Assembly: GCF_023554255.2 (NCBI RefSeq)
Contig: NZ_JAMJWD020000001.1
Coordinates: forward strand, 620,001 to 684,000
Direction of reading: 5' to 3'
Source: Phyllobacterium sp. 21LDTY02-6
GTDB lineage: Bacteria > Pseudomonadota > Alphaproteobacteria > Rhizobiales > Rhizobiaceae
DNA length: 64,000 bases
Of this stretch, positions 52,948 through 61,162 are shown piece by piece. The notes below the pieces were generated by a model that worked only from the letters and a program-made list of their open reading frames with translations, was not told where the DNA came from and made no database searches. Every line of letters starts with the position of its first letter. Position 1 is the stretch's first letter. The translations under genes and the position numbers were made by a program.

Positions 52948-52985
52948 GAGAAGGCCCGGTGAAAGCCGGGCCTTCTCTTTTAAAT
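52948..52985 (+). terminator. Rho-independent terminator after the DUF2059 gene
   Basis: A perfect 12-base stem (GAGAAGGCCCGG at 52948-52959, CCGGGCCTTCTC at 52966-52977) with a 6-base loop is followed by TTTTAAATT. It lies 21 bases past the DUF2059 stop and ends the rpiA-DUF2059 transcript before gor. Confidence 0.88.
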
Positions 52986-53037
52986 TCGACCGTTAAGCCT
53001 CATATATTGGCTCTGCGCAGATTCGGAGTGTCTTCAC

Positions 53038-54429
53038 ATGGCAAGTTATGACTACGACCTTTTCGTCATCGGGGGAGGGTCGGGCGGTGTTCGCGCCGGT
53101 CGCCTGGCTGGGGCCATGGGCAAGCGCGTCGGGCTAGCCGAAGAGTACCGGATGGGCGGAACATGCGTCATCCGCGGCTGCGTCCCCAAAAAGCTGTTTG
53201 TCTATGCTTCACAGTTTCCCGAACATTTCGAGGCCGCGAAGGGCTTCGGATGGAGCGTCGGCGAAACGAAGTTCGATTGGCCGACGCTGGTTGCGAACAA
53301 GGACAAGGAGATCGCCCGGCTGGAAGGCCTTTACCGGCAGGGACTCGACAACGCCCAGGTAGAGATCTTCGACAGCCGGGCCAGACTGGTCGATGACCAC
53401 ACGATCGAGATATTGAACTCGGGACAAAGGATCACCAGCGACCAGATACTGATCGCTGTAGGTGGCCACCCCAATCCGCATGTCGCCTTGCCTGGCCATG
53501 AATTGTGCATCAGTTCCAATGAGGCATTTCATCTGAAGGAACTGCCGAAGGCGATCGTCATCGCGGGCGGCGGCTATATAGCAGTCGAATTTGCCAATAT
53601 TTTCCACGGGCTTGGGGTCGATGTGACACTGGTCTACCGTGGCAAGGAGATATTGTCGCGTTTCGACCATGACCTGCGCCAATTGCTGCACGAGGCAATG
53701 ACGGCGAAGGGGATCAAGATCCGTTGCGGCGAGATATTCAAGGAAGTGAAGCGCGACGATTCCGGCCGGCTGCAGGTGGCCTTGCTGTCGGGCGGGACCA
53801 TGGTCGCCGATCAGGTGATGGTGGCATTGGGCCGCGTGCCGAACACGCAATCGCTGGGGCTCGAGCATGCGCTGGTGAAAACCGACGAACTCGGAGCTGT
53901 CGTCGTCGATGAATATTCGCGCACCAATGTCGCCAATATCTGGGCCGTCGGCGATGTCACGAACCGCGTGCAGCTCACGCCTGTCGCCATTCATGAGGCC
54001 ATGTGTTTCCTCGAAACCGCTTTCAAGGGTAATCCGACGAAGCCGGACCACCGGACGATTGCCACGGCGGTATTCTCGCAACCTGAGATAGGCACCGTGG
54101 GCCTTTCGGAGGAAGAGGCAGCCAAGGAATTCGATAATGTCGAAATCTACAGGGCGCTGTTCCGGCCGATGCGCAATACGCTCTCGGGCGCGAAAGAACG
54201 CATGCTGACCAAGCTCGTCGTCGATGGTGCGAGCCGCAAGGTGCTCGGCGCGCATATTCTGGGGCCGGATGCGGGCGAAATGGCGCAATTGCTCGCCATT
54301 CCGATCAAGGCGGGCTGCACAAAGGATGATTTCGACAGGACGATGGCAGTGCATCCGACTGCCGCGGAAGAACTGGTGACGATGTACAATCCGACCTATC
54401 GCATCGTCAAAGGCGAGCGCGTGGGGTGA
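53038..54429 (+). CDS. gor: Glutathione-disulfide reductase
   Basis: A 463-residue flavoprotein disulfide reductase. FAD motif GGGSGGVRAGRLAG, redox-active Cys pair in GGTCVIRGCVPKKL, NADPH motif GGGYIAVEFANIF and the C-terminal active His in AVHPTAAEEL are all present. The sequence between identifies glutathione rather than lipoamide or mercury as substrate. It keeps glutathione reduced in the cytoplasm. It follows the terminator and has its own start region. Confidence 0.95.
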   Translation: MASYDYDLFVIGGGSGGVRAGRLAGAMGKRVGLAEEYRMGGTCVIRGCVPKKLFVYASQFPEHFEAAKGFGWSVGETKFDWPTLVANKDKEIARLEGLYRQGLDNAQVEIFDSRARLVDDHTIEILNSGQRITSDQILIAVGGHPNPHVALPGHELCISSNEAFHLKELPKAIVIAGGGYIAVEFANIFHGLGVDVTLVYRGKEILSRFDHDLRQLLHEAMTAKGIKIRCGEIFKEVKRDDSGRLQVALLSGGTMVADQVMVALGRVPNTQSLGLEHALVKTDELGAVVVDEYSRTNVANIWAVGDVTNRVQLTPVAIHEAMCFLETAFKGNPTKPDHRTIATAVFSQPEIGTVGLSEEEAAKEFDNVEIYRALFRPMRNTLSGAKERMLTKLVVDGASRKVLGAHILGPDAGEMAQLLAIPIKAGCTKDDFDRTMAVHPTAAEELVTMYNPTYRIVKGERVG

Positions 54430-54433
54430 ATTT

Positions 54434-55324
54434 CTAGGCGGCCTCTGGCCTGTGCAAGGCGCACGACCCCGCCGGCAGGTCACCCTGCAACAGCCAGTTT
54501 GCGACGGGCGCCCATAGTGCATCGGCGCGATGCTTGCGGAAGAAGCCAATATGGCCGATCTTGTCGCCTGCCTCGGGGGAGAGCCAGATTTCATGGATCG
54601 TCGAATTCTCGAAGCGCTCCATCAACGCACCGATAGCGCGCGGCGTCCCCCAAGGGTCGTCATTTATGCCGATACTGAGAATAGGCGTCCTGACGGTGGG
54701 AAAAAAGCGCGCTTCGGGGACTTTGGCGTCCTCGAAGAGGAAGTTGCGGTTTCTGCACCAGCGGGCCCAATCGCGGAATATGCTTCCGGGCAAGGCTTCG
54801 CCGATGCCGCTCCATTTGGGAAGGCGGCCGAGGGGGAAGGTAAGAGGGACACCGACGAGATTCATTCGGGCGAATACCGCCAAAGGTTCGGCTGTGTTGC
54901 GATAATATCCCGAAAGGGACGCGACGGTGGCATATCGGTCGAAGCGGGCCGAGTGGTCGTTCAATCCGAGTGCGACGCCGCCGAATGAATGGCCGATACC
55001 GACGATCCTGTTGCCGTTCGCGTGGGCGCTGAGTTCCTGAAGCGCAGCCGGTAAATCCAGCGCGCCCCAATCCTTCATGTTCAGCCGCGATCTCCATTTC
55101 TTGTCCGCAGACGATTTCGCCACGCCGCGATAATCATAGGTCAGCACGTGGGATGCGCCGTTCTCGACCAGGAACGCCGCGAAATGGCGATAGAACGTTT
55201 CAGGTACGGCCGCAGCCGACGACAGGAGTACTGCCGGCTTGTGGCCTGTTCCCTTGAACAAGCTGCCACGCAACTCGAAGCCGTCCGCAGCGCGGAAGCT
55301 GATCTCCTCCATCGAAGTCTCCAT
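54434..55324 (-). CDS. Alpha/beta-fold hydrolase
   Basis: A 296-residue hydrolase. The nucleophile elbow is GIGHSFGGVALG, the oxyanion region AVLLSSAAAVPETFYRHFA, the HTYDYRG-like loop is VLTYDYRGVAKS, and the acid and His are probably in SIGINDDPWGTP and KIGHIGFFRK. It belongs to a group of serine hydrolases of unknown substrate. The start ATG at 55324 sits inside one arm of a 10-base inverted repeat that also covers its AAGG ribosome-binding site. It converges on gor with a 4-base gap. Confidence 0.83.
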   Translation of the reverse strand: METSMEEISFRAADGFELRGSLFKGTGHKPAVLLSSAAAVPETFYRHFAAFLVENGASHVLTYDYRGVAKSSADKKWRSRLNMKDWGALDLPAALQELSAHANGNRIVGIGHSFGGVALGLNDHSARFDRYATVASLSGYYRNTAEPLAVFARMNLVGVPLTFPLGRLPKWSGIGEALPGSIFRDWARWCRNRNFLFEDAKVPEARFFPTVRTPILSIGINDDPWGTPRAIGALMERFENSTIHEIWLSPEAGDKIGHIGFFRKHRADALWAPVANWLLQGDLPAGSCALHRPEAA

Positions 55325-55348
55325 ATTACCTTGACGTAAAGGTAATAT
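55323..55348 (-). promoter_or_regulatory. Perfect 10-base inverted repeat covering the hydrolase translation start
   Basis: ATATTACCTT (55323-55332) and AAGGTAATAT (55339-55348) pair around a 6-base spacer. On the minus strand the second arm carries AAGG, the ribosome-binding site, and the first bases of the ATG. Its TTTACGTCAA core resembles operators of MerR-family regulators; in RNA it would form a hairpin hiding the start. Confidence 0.6.
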
Positions 55349-55530
55349 TATTCGGCGGCCAGGGCAATGGTTTCGTCATATGCCGAAGCGTCGTTGTCGA
55401 AGCGCTGTGATCAGGACTGGTGCGTGTCACATAATTAGACTATATGAGCGCCTTCTGAGACATTTTCGGAAACTTCAACCCATAAGTTTTGACCTAATCA
55501 ACATGTAGAAAGCAAGCAACAGGTGCAATA

Positions 55531-56910
55531 ATGACGAAGAACTGGACACCGACATCCTGGAGAGGCAAACCGATCAAGCAGGTGCCTTTTTACCCGGACG
55601 CTCAGGCATTGAGCGATGTCGAGGCTCGTCTTCGCACCTATCCGCCGCTTGTATTTGCAGGTGAGGCACGCAAGCTGAAAAGACAGCTTGCCGCCGTTGC
55701 CCATGGCGAAGGATTCCTGTTGCAGGGCGGCGATTGCGCCGAGAGCTTTGCCGAGCATGGCGCTGACAATATTCGCGACTTCTTCCGCGTGTTCCTGCAG
55801 ATGGCAGTCGTACTCACGTTCGGCGCATCGCAGCCGGTGGTGAAGATCGGGCGCATCGCAGGCCAGTTCGCCAAACCGCGGTCCTCGGACACCGAAACCA
55901 AGAACGGCATCGAGCTCCCGGCCTATCGCGGCGACATCATCAATGGAACCGAGTTCAGCGAACAGGCTCGCATCCCTGATCCTGCCCGGCAGGAAATGGC
56001 CTACCGGCAGTCGGCGGCGACGCTCAACCTGCTTCGTGCGTTCGCGCAGGGCGGTTACGCCAATCTTGAGAACGTCAACCAGTGGATGCTCGGCTTTGTC
56101 GCCGACAGCCCGCAGGGCGAGCGCTATGGCATGTTGGCCCGGCGCATCTCGGACACGATCGATTTCATGCGGGCAGTGGGCATCACCGCCGAGACGAACG
56201 CGCAATTGCGCGAGACGGATTTCTACACGAGCCATGAAGCTCTGCTGCTTGGCTATGAAGAAGCCCTGACCCGCGTGGATTCGACCTCGGGCGACTGGTA
56301 CGCCACGTCCGGGCACATGATCTGGGTCGGTGACCGCACCCGGCAGGCCGACCATGCACATATCGAATATTGCCGCGGCATCAAGAATCCGCTTGGCCTG
56401 AAGTGCGGACCGTCGCTCGAGCCGGACGATCTTCTGCGCCTGATCGACTTGCTGAATCCCGCCAACGAGGCTGGGCGGCTCACGCTGATCGCCCGCTTCG
56501 GCCATGACAAGGTTGGCGATCATCTGCCCAAGCTCATTCGGGCTGTGCAAAAGGAAGGCCGCAATGTCGTATGGTCATGCGATCCGATGCACGGCAACAC
56601 GATCACCGCGAATGGCTACAAGACACGGCCGTTCGACCGCATCCTGAAAGAGGTAGAAGCGTTTTTTGCAGTTCATCATGCCGAGGGCACCTATGCAGGT
56701 GGCATTCACATCGAGATGACGGGCAATAACGTCACCGAGTGCACCGGTGGCGCCCGCGCTATCTCCGCCGATGATCTGCAGGATCGGTACCACACGCATT
56801 GCGATCCGCGACTCAATGCCGACCAGGCACTGGAACTTGCGTTTCTCGTTGCCGAACTGCTGAAGAAGGAACGCGACAGTCAGCCACAGAAGCTGGCGGT
56901 CAACGCTTGA
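55531..56910 (+). CDS. Class II 3-deoxy-7-phosphoheptulonate (DAHP) synthase
   Basis: A 459-residue type II (plant-like) DAHP synthase, first enzyme of the shikimate pathway. Diagnostic blocks are [35 protein letters not shown] (metal Cys and substrate contacts), [18 protein letters not shown] and [13 protein letters not shown]. It joins PEP and erythrose 4-phosphate. Length and start are normal. It is monocistronic, with a 206-base region upstream and a terminator 23 bases after the stop. Confidence 0.95.
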   Translation: MTKNWTPTSWRGKPIKQVPFYPDAQALSDVEARLRTYPPLVFAGEARKLKRQLAAVAHGEGFLLQGGDCAESFAEHGADNIRDFFRVFLQMAVVLTFGASQPVVKIGRIAGQFAKPRSSDTETKNGIELPAYRGDIINGTEFSEQARIPDPARQEMAYRQSAATLNLLRAFAQGGYANLENVNQWMLGFVADSPQGERYGMLARRISDTIDFMRAVGITAETNAQLRETDFYTSHEALLLGYEEALTRVDSTSGDWYATSGHMIWVGDRTRQADHAHIEYCRGIKNPLGLKCGPSLEPDDLLRLIDLLNPANEAGRLTLIARFGHDKVGDHLPKLIRAVQKEGRNVVWSCDPMHGNTITANGYKTRPFDRILKEVEAFFAVHHAEGTYAGGIHIEMTGNNVTECTGGARAISADDLQDRYHTHCDPRLNADQALELAFLVAELLKKERDSQPQKLAVNA

Positions 56911-56932
56911 AGCAGCGACGAATACCCATGTG

Positions 56933-56963
56933 AAAAGGGCGGCCTTTGGGTCGCCCTTTTACT
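56933..56963 (+). terminator. Rho-independent terminator after DAHP synthase
   Basis: AAAAGGGCG (56933-56941) pairs with CGCCCTTTT (56952-56960), and the 3' arm itself ends in a T run. It lies shortly after the DAHP synthase stop and before nhaA. Confidence 0.8.
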
Positions 56964-56984
56964 TTGGCAGTTCATAATCACGTT

Positions 56985-58214
56985 ATGAATGACTTTCGAC
57001 TGGTGTTTTTTGCTTCCGGATTCTATCAAGTCGGCATGCAAAAAGAACCTCGCCGCGTCCGCCTTTCCAAAGCCTTCCGTTCCTTCATCGAGAATGAAGC
57101 TTCTGGCGGCATCATCCTGATGATCGTTGCAGCGCTTGCTCTGGTGGTGGCGAACTCGCCCTGGAGCGAGCTTTATTTCGGCCTTCTGCATGTCGAGGTC
57201 GGCGGATTGAGCATACTCCATTGGGTGAATGATGCCCTGATGGCGATCTTCTTCCTGCTCGTCGGACTGGAAATCAAGCGCGAGATGATCAGCGGGCAAT
57301 TGTCGAGCTGGCCGCGCCGCGCATTGCCGGGTTTTGCGGCAGTGGGCGGCATGCTGGTGCCTGCGCTGATCTTCATCGCGTTTAACAGGGGCAATACGAT
57401 CCACGGCTGGGCGATTCCATCGGCGACCGATATCGCATTTTCGCTTGGCGTACTTTCGCTCCTCGGCTCGCGCGTGCCAATGTCGCTGAAGGTGTTCCTG
57501 ACGGCCTTGGCGATCATCGACGACCTTGGCGCCGTCATCATCATCGCGCTTTTCTATTCGAGTGGAATTCACGTGCCGGCGCTCATAGGCGTGGCCGTGG
57601 TGTTCCTGATCCTCATTGCAATGAACCGCATGGGCATGATGCAGCTCTGGGCCTATGTCATCCTCGGCGTCATCCTCTGGATACTGGTGTTCAAGTCCGG
57701 CATCCACGCAACCATAGCCGGGGTGCTGCTGGCGCTGGCGATACCAATGCGCGGCAGCGGCAAAGCCGCTTCGGAATCGCCGTTGCATACGCTCGAACAT
57801 GCGATCCAGCCATGGGTCGGTTTCGCGGTGGTGCCAATCTTCGGCTTCGCCAATGCCGGCGTCTCGTTCAGTGGCGTCGCTCTCTCCAATCTGGCGGATC
57901 CGGTGCCGCTCGGCGTCGCGGCAGGGCTGTTCATAGGCAAACAGCTTGGCGTCTTCTCCTTTGCCTGGCTCGCCATCAAGCTGCGCCTTTCGGAGCGGCC
58001 TGCAGGAACGACATGGACGCAGCTCTACGGCGTAGCCATCCTGTGCGGCATCGGCTTCACGATGAGCCTGTTCATCGGGCTGCTGGCCTATTCGGACTCG
58101 ACCATATTGCAGGACGAAACAAAGCTCGGCGTCCTGATGGGCTCGCTGCTGTCAGCGCTTTTCGGCGCGGCTTTGTTGGCCGTGGCGGCCAGACGCCCTG
58201 CCAGGCAGGGCTAG
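56985..58214 (+). CDS. nhaA: Na+/H+ antiporter NhaA
   Basis: A 409-residue antiporter from the ATG at 56985; ATG 57036 gives 392 residues, closer to family length, and neither has a clear ribosome-binding site. About twelve membrane segments are seen. The key region is [18 protein letters not shown] and [19 protein letters not shown], which holds the paired Asp residues of the ion site, with [19 protein letters not shown] earlier. It exchanges sodium for protons and keeps pH and salt balance. The first bases follow directly after the DAHP synthase terminator. Confidence 0.92.
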   Translation: MNDFRLVFFASGFYQVGMQKEPRRVRLSKAFRSFIENEASGGIILMIVAALALVVANSPWSELYFGLLHVEVGGLSILHWVNDALMAIFFLLVGLEIKREMISGQLSSWPRRALPGFAAVGGMLVPALIFIAFNRGNTIHGWAIPSATDIAFSLGVLSLLGSRVPMSLKVFLTALAIIDDLGAVIIIALFYSSGIHVPALIGVAVVFLILIAMNRMGMMQLWAYVILGVILWILVFKSGIHATIAGVLLALAIPMRGSGKAASESPLHTLEHAIQPWVGFAVVPIFGFANAGVSFSGVALSNLADPVPLGVAAGLFIGKQLGVFSFAWLAIKLRLSERPAGTTWTQLYGVAILCGIGFTMSLFIGLLAYSDSTILQDETKLGVLMGSLLSALFGAALLAVAARRPARQG

Positions 58215-58244
58215 ATGCGGCAACAAACCTCCGAAGGGGCAGGG

Positions 58245-58670
58245 ATGGCGGATATACATACGGGGTCATGTCTTTGCGGCGAAGTCAGCTTCAAGACCAG
58301 CGGTCCGTTGCGTGGCGTCGTCTATTGCCATTGTACGCAATGCCGCAAACAGTCCGGACATCATTATGCGGCGACCAACGTTCTTGACGATAATATCGAG
58401 ATTTCCGGTACCGACCATCTGAGCTGGTATCGCGCAAGCAAGCAGGCAAGGCGCGGCTTCTGCCGTGATTGCGGTTCGGCACTGTTCTGGAAGCATGACG
58501 ATCTGGATTATATCTCCGTCATGGCCGGTGCGTTCGAGGCTCCGTCCGGATTGAAGGGGGAGTGCCATATCTTCGTTGCCGACAAGGGCGATTATTATGA
58601 GATTGACGATGGTCTGCCGCAATTTGCCGCGAGCGGCAGTATCGTCGTTGCCAATCATGATCATGATTGA
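58245..58670 (+). CDS. GFA/CENP-V-family zinc protein
   Basis: A 141-residue protein of the glutathione-dependent formaldehyde-activating (GFA) family. Zinc ligands are visible: GSCLCGEVSF, CHCTQCRKQSG and GFCRDCGSALFW. Despite the family name, most members are not shown to act on formaldehyde; carbon-sulfur lyase or thiol chemistry is also possible. GAAGGGGCAGGG before ATG 58245 favours this start over the in-frame ATG at 58215. It follows nhaA closely and may share its transcript. Confidence 0.87.
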   Translation: MADIHTGSCLCGEVSFKTSGPLRGVVYCHCTQCRKQSGHHYAATNVLDDNIEISGTDHLSWYRASKQARRGFCRDCGSALFWKHDDLDYISVMAGAFEAPSGLKGECHIFVADKGDYYEIDDGLPQFAASGSIVVANHDHD

Positions 58671-58722
58671 CGGTTCATATTCGGCCAGTGATCGCTAGGT
58701 TCAAGGGATTGGAGGCGCAGCC

Positions 58723-59073
58723 ATGCAACGATTGATCGCCGCCTTCATCAACTCGATGAGGGCATTGCGGCATCTCGCCAGGAACGAGAAGGCCGTCCAG
58801 CAGGAACTGGCGATCTTCCTGCTTTCCATTCCGGTTGCAGCGGCAATCGCGCCCTCGGCGCTCATATTCCTGCTCCTGACCGGCTCACTGCTATTCCTCA
58901 TCATGATCGAGGTGCTCAATACCGGAATCGAGGCCGCCTGCGACGCGGTCTCAAAGGACTTTCACAAGGAAATCCAGATCGCCAAGGATTGCGGCTCGCT
59001 TGCGGTTCTCATTTCGGTTGTTCTCGTTGCGGGTATCTGGCTCTATATATTGTGGAGTCTCTATCTGGCCTGA
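58723..59073 (+). CDS. dgkA: Diacylglycerol kinase DgkA (prokaryotic type)
   Basis: A 116-residue inner-membrane kinase with three membrane segments. The conserved block IEVLNTGIEAACDAVSKDFHKEIQIAKDCGSLAV contains the Glu and Asn residues that bind ATP and metal, and ARNEKAVQQELAIFLLSIP near residue 24 supplies another catalytic Glu. It phosphorylates diacylglycerol released during lipopolysaccharide or glucan modification. GGAGGCGCAGCC precedes the ATG. Confidence 0.92.
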   Translation: MQRLIAAFINSMRALRHLARNEKAVQQELAIFLLSIPVAAAIAPSALIFLLLTGSLLFLIMIEVLNTGIEAACDAVSKDFHKEIQIAKDCGSLAVLISVVLVAGIWLYILWSLYLA

Positions 59074-59115
59074 AGCGGCCCGGCATCTATTGTCCATCCC
59101 ATAGCAAAGCGATAT

Positions 59116-60795
59116 ATGTTCACTATGAGCAAAAATCCCGACGTCCTCCGCATAGCCATCGCCCAACTCAATCCGATACTGGGAGATATCAAGGGAAATC
59201 TCGCGAAAGCGCGCGAAGCCCGTTCCGATGCGGCACGACAGGGCGCCGACCTCATCCTCTATACCGAACTGTTCATTTCCGGTTACCCGCCGGAAGATCT
59301 CGTTTTGAAACAGGCGTTCATCGAGGCATGCGAAGCGGCGGTCAACGAATTCGCACTGGATACCGCCGATGGCGGCCCGGGCGTCATCATCGGAACGCCG
59401 TTGCGGCGTCCGACCGGGCTGCACAATTCCGTGGTCGTCCTTGATGGCGGCAAGGTGATCGCCGAGCGCTACAAGGTTGATCTTCCGAATTATGGCGAGT
59501 TCGACGAGAAGCGCGTCTTCCAGGCAGGGCCGATGCCAGGGCCGGTGAACTTCCGCGGCACGCGCATCGGCATACCGATCTGCGAGGACATCTGGGGCGA
59601 CCTGGGCGTCTGCGAGACGTTGGCGGAGAGCGGCGCCGAGATCCTCTGCGTGCCGAACGGTTCGCCCTATTATCAGGGCAAGGTGGATGTGCGTCATCAG
59701 GTGGCATTGCGGCAGGTCATCGAGACCGGGCTTCCGCTCATCTTCGCAAACCAGCTCGGCGGGCAGGATGATCTGATCTTCGACGGCGCTTCATTCGCCT
59801 TCAATGGCGACAAGAGCCTTGCATTCCAGATGTCGCAGTTCGAAGAGCAAATCATCGTCGTGACCTGGCGGCGCACGGAAGGCGGCTGGGTCTGCAGCGA
59901 AGGGCCGGCGTCGCGCATTCCGGAAGGTGAGGAGGCCAACTACCGCGCCTGCATGCTCGGCCTGCGGGACTACGTCAACAAGAACGGCTTCAAGGATGTC
60001 GTTCTGGGACTGTCCGGCGGCATCGATTCTGCCATTTGTGCGGCGCTGGCTGTGGATGCCCTCGGCGAAGAACGGCTGCGGGCAGTAATGATGCCATATC
60101 GCTATACATCGAAAGATTCGCTGAAGGATGCCGAGGACTGCGCACGCCTCCTTGGCTGCCGCTACGATATCGTGCCGATCTTCGAGCCCGTCGAGGGGTT
60201 CCTCAAGACGCTCGCGCCGACTTTTGCCGGAACGGAACCGGGCATCACCGAGGAAAACCTGCAAAGCCGTGCTCGTGGCACGATCCTGATGGCGATTTCC
60301 AACAAATTCGGCTCGATGGTGGTCACGACAGGCAATAAATCCGAGATGTCAGTTGGCTACGCCACGCTCTACGGCGATATGAATGGCGGCTACAATCCGA
60401 TCAAGGACATCTACAAGATGCAGGTCTACGCCATGTCGGAATGGCGCAATCGCAATGTGCCGGCTGGAGGGCTGGGGCCGTCGGGGGAGGTGATCCCCAA
60501 CAATATCATCAGCAAGGCGCCGTCGGCCGAACTGCGGGAAAACCAGACCGACCAGGATTCACTGCCGCCATATCCCATCCTCGACGATATTCTCCAGAGC
60601 CTGGTGGAAAACGAGATGGGTGTCGATGAAATCGTCCAACGCGGCCATGACCGGGCGACGGTCGAACGTATCGAGCATCTGCTTTACATCGCCGAATATA
60701 AGCGGCGGCAATCGGCGCCGGGGGTGAAGGTAACCCGCAAGAATTTCGGCAGGGACCGGCGCTATCCGATCACCAATCGTTTCCGCGACCGCTAA
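59116..60795 (+). CDS. nadE: Glutamine-dependent NAD+ synthase
   Basis: A 559-residue two-domain enzyme. The N-terminal nitrilase-like glutaminase domain shows its Glu in YTELFISGYPPEDL, Lys in YKVDLPNYGEFDEKRVF and Cys in PICEDIWG. The C-terminal synthetase domain shows the ATP loop LGLSGGIDSAICAALA and TTGNKSEMSVGYATLYGDMNGG. It amidates deamido-NAD using glutamine. The start is ATG 59116 or ATG 59125. A hairpin (AGGCCGC, 4-base loop, GCGGCCT) lies 28 bases after the stop but has no T tract. Confidence 0.95.
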   Translation: MFTMSKNPDVLRIAIAQLNPILGDIKGNLAKAREARSDAARQGADLILYTELFISGYPPEDLVLKQAFIEACEAAVNEFALDTADGGPGVIIGTPLRRPTGLHNSVVVLDGGKVIAERYKVDLPNYGEFDEKRVFQAGPMPGPVNFRGTRIGIPICEDIWGDLGVCETLAESGAEILCVPNGSPYYQGKVDVRHQVALRQVIETGLPLIFANQLGGQDDLIFDGASFAFNGDKSLAFQMSQFEEQIIVVTWRRTEGGWVCSEGPASRIPEGEEANYRACMLGLRDYVNKNGFKDVVLGLSGGIDSAICAALAVDALGEERLRAVMMPYRYTSKDSLKDAEDCARLLGCRYDIVPIFEPVEGFLKTLAPTFAGTEPGITEENLQSRARGTILMAISNKFGSMVVTTGNKSEMSVGYATLYGDMNGGYNPIKDIYKMQVYAMSEWRNRNVPAGGLGPSGEVIPNNIISKAPSAELRENQTDQDSLPPYPILDDILQSLVENEMGVDEIVQRGHDRATVERIEHLLYIAEYKRRQSAPGVKVTRKNFGRDRRYPITNRFRDR

Positions 60796-61162
60796 GGCGC
60801 CAAGCGAGCAACTGTTGCAAAGAGGCCGCACCAGCGGCCTGGCCGCTTCCCAGGTTCCATTTTGGTGCTTGGCGCTTGATCACGATTCACATATAGAACA
60901 TATTCCGGCACTCCAGACCGGGAGGTTCATGAATGAGACCATTTCATATGTCCCGACAGGGCGGCGTCCATTCCTGACTTGTGGTGAGCGAAGGTCATTC
61001 GACCTTCTATTGGCTTCATGAGTCAAGAATAGCTATCGCCAATTTGGCCTTTCCCGTATTCGGGCGAGACGCCAACCAGTTTGCCGCAACAAGTCGTCAT
61101 AACCAGCGGCATCTCCATCTTTGTGAAGCTATTGAGGCCGGTGCTTGCACCGGGCAATCGTC
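60796..61162. other. Intergenic region of 367 bases between nadE and the ABC exporter gene
   Basis: This region holds no gene with recognisable similarity. It contains a short hairpin after nadE (60823-60840), a second hairpin GAAGGTC-ATTC-GACCTTC (60990-61007), and a 30-codon open frame (60929-61021) preceded by GGGAGG that could be a leader peptide. The bases 60870-60910 are AT-rich and may hold a promoter for the exporter gene. Confidence 0.6.
60929..61021 (+). CDS. Possible 30-residue leader peptide upstream of the ABC exporter
   Basis: An ATG at 60929 follows GGGAGG with 3 bases between and opens a frame of 30 residues, starting MNETISYVPTGRRPFLTC and ending FDLLLAS. The hairpin at 60990-61007 lies inside its 3' half, an arrangement seen in attenuation. 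There is no similarity to support it, so it is speculative. Confidence 0.25.
   Translation: MNETISYVPTGRRPFLTCGERRSFDLLLAS

Noticed and set aside
53209-54594. 461-codon minus-strand open frame opposite gor
   Set aside because: GC-rich third positions keep the antisense strand open; gor on the plus strand has all catalytic motifs.
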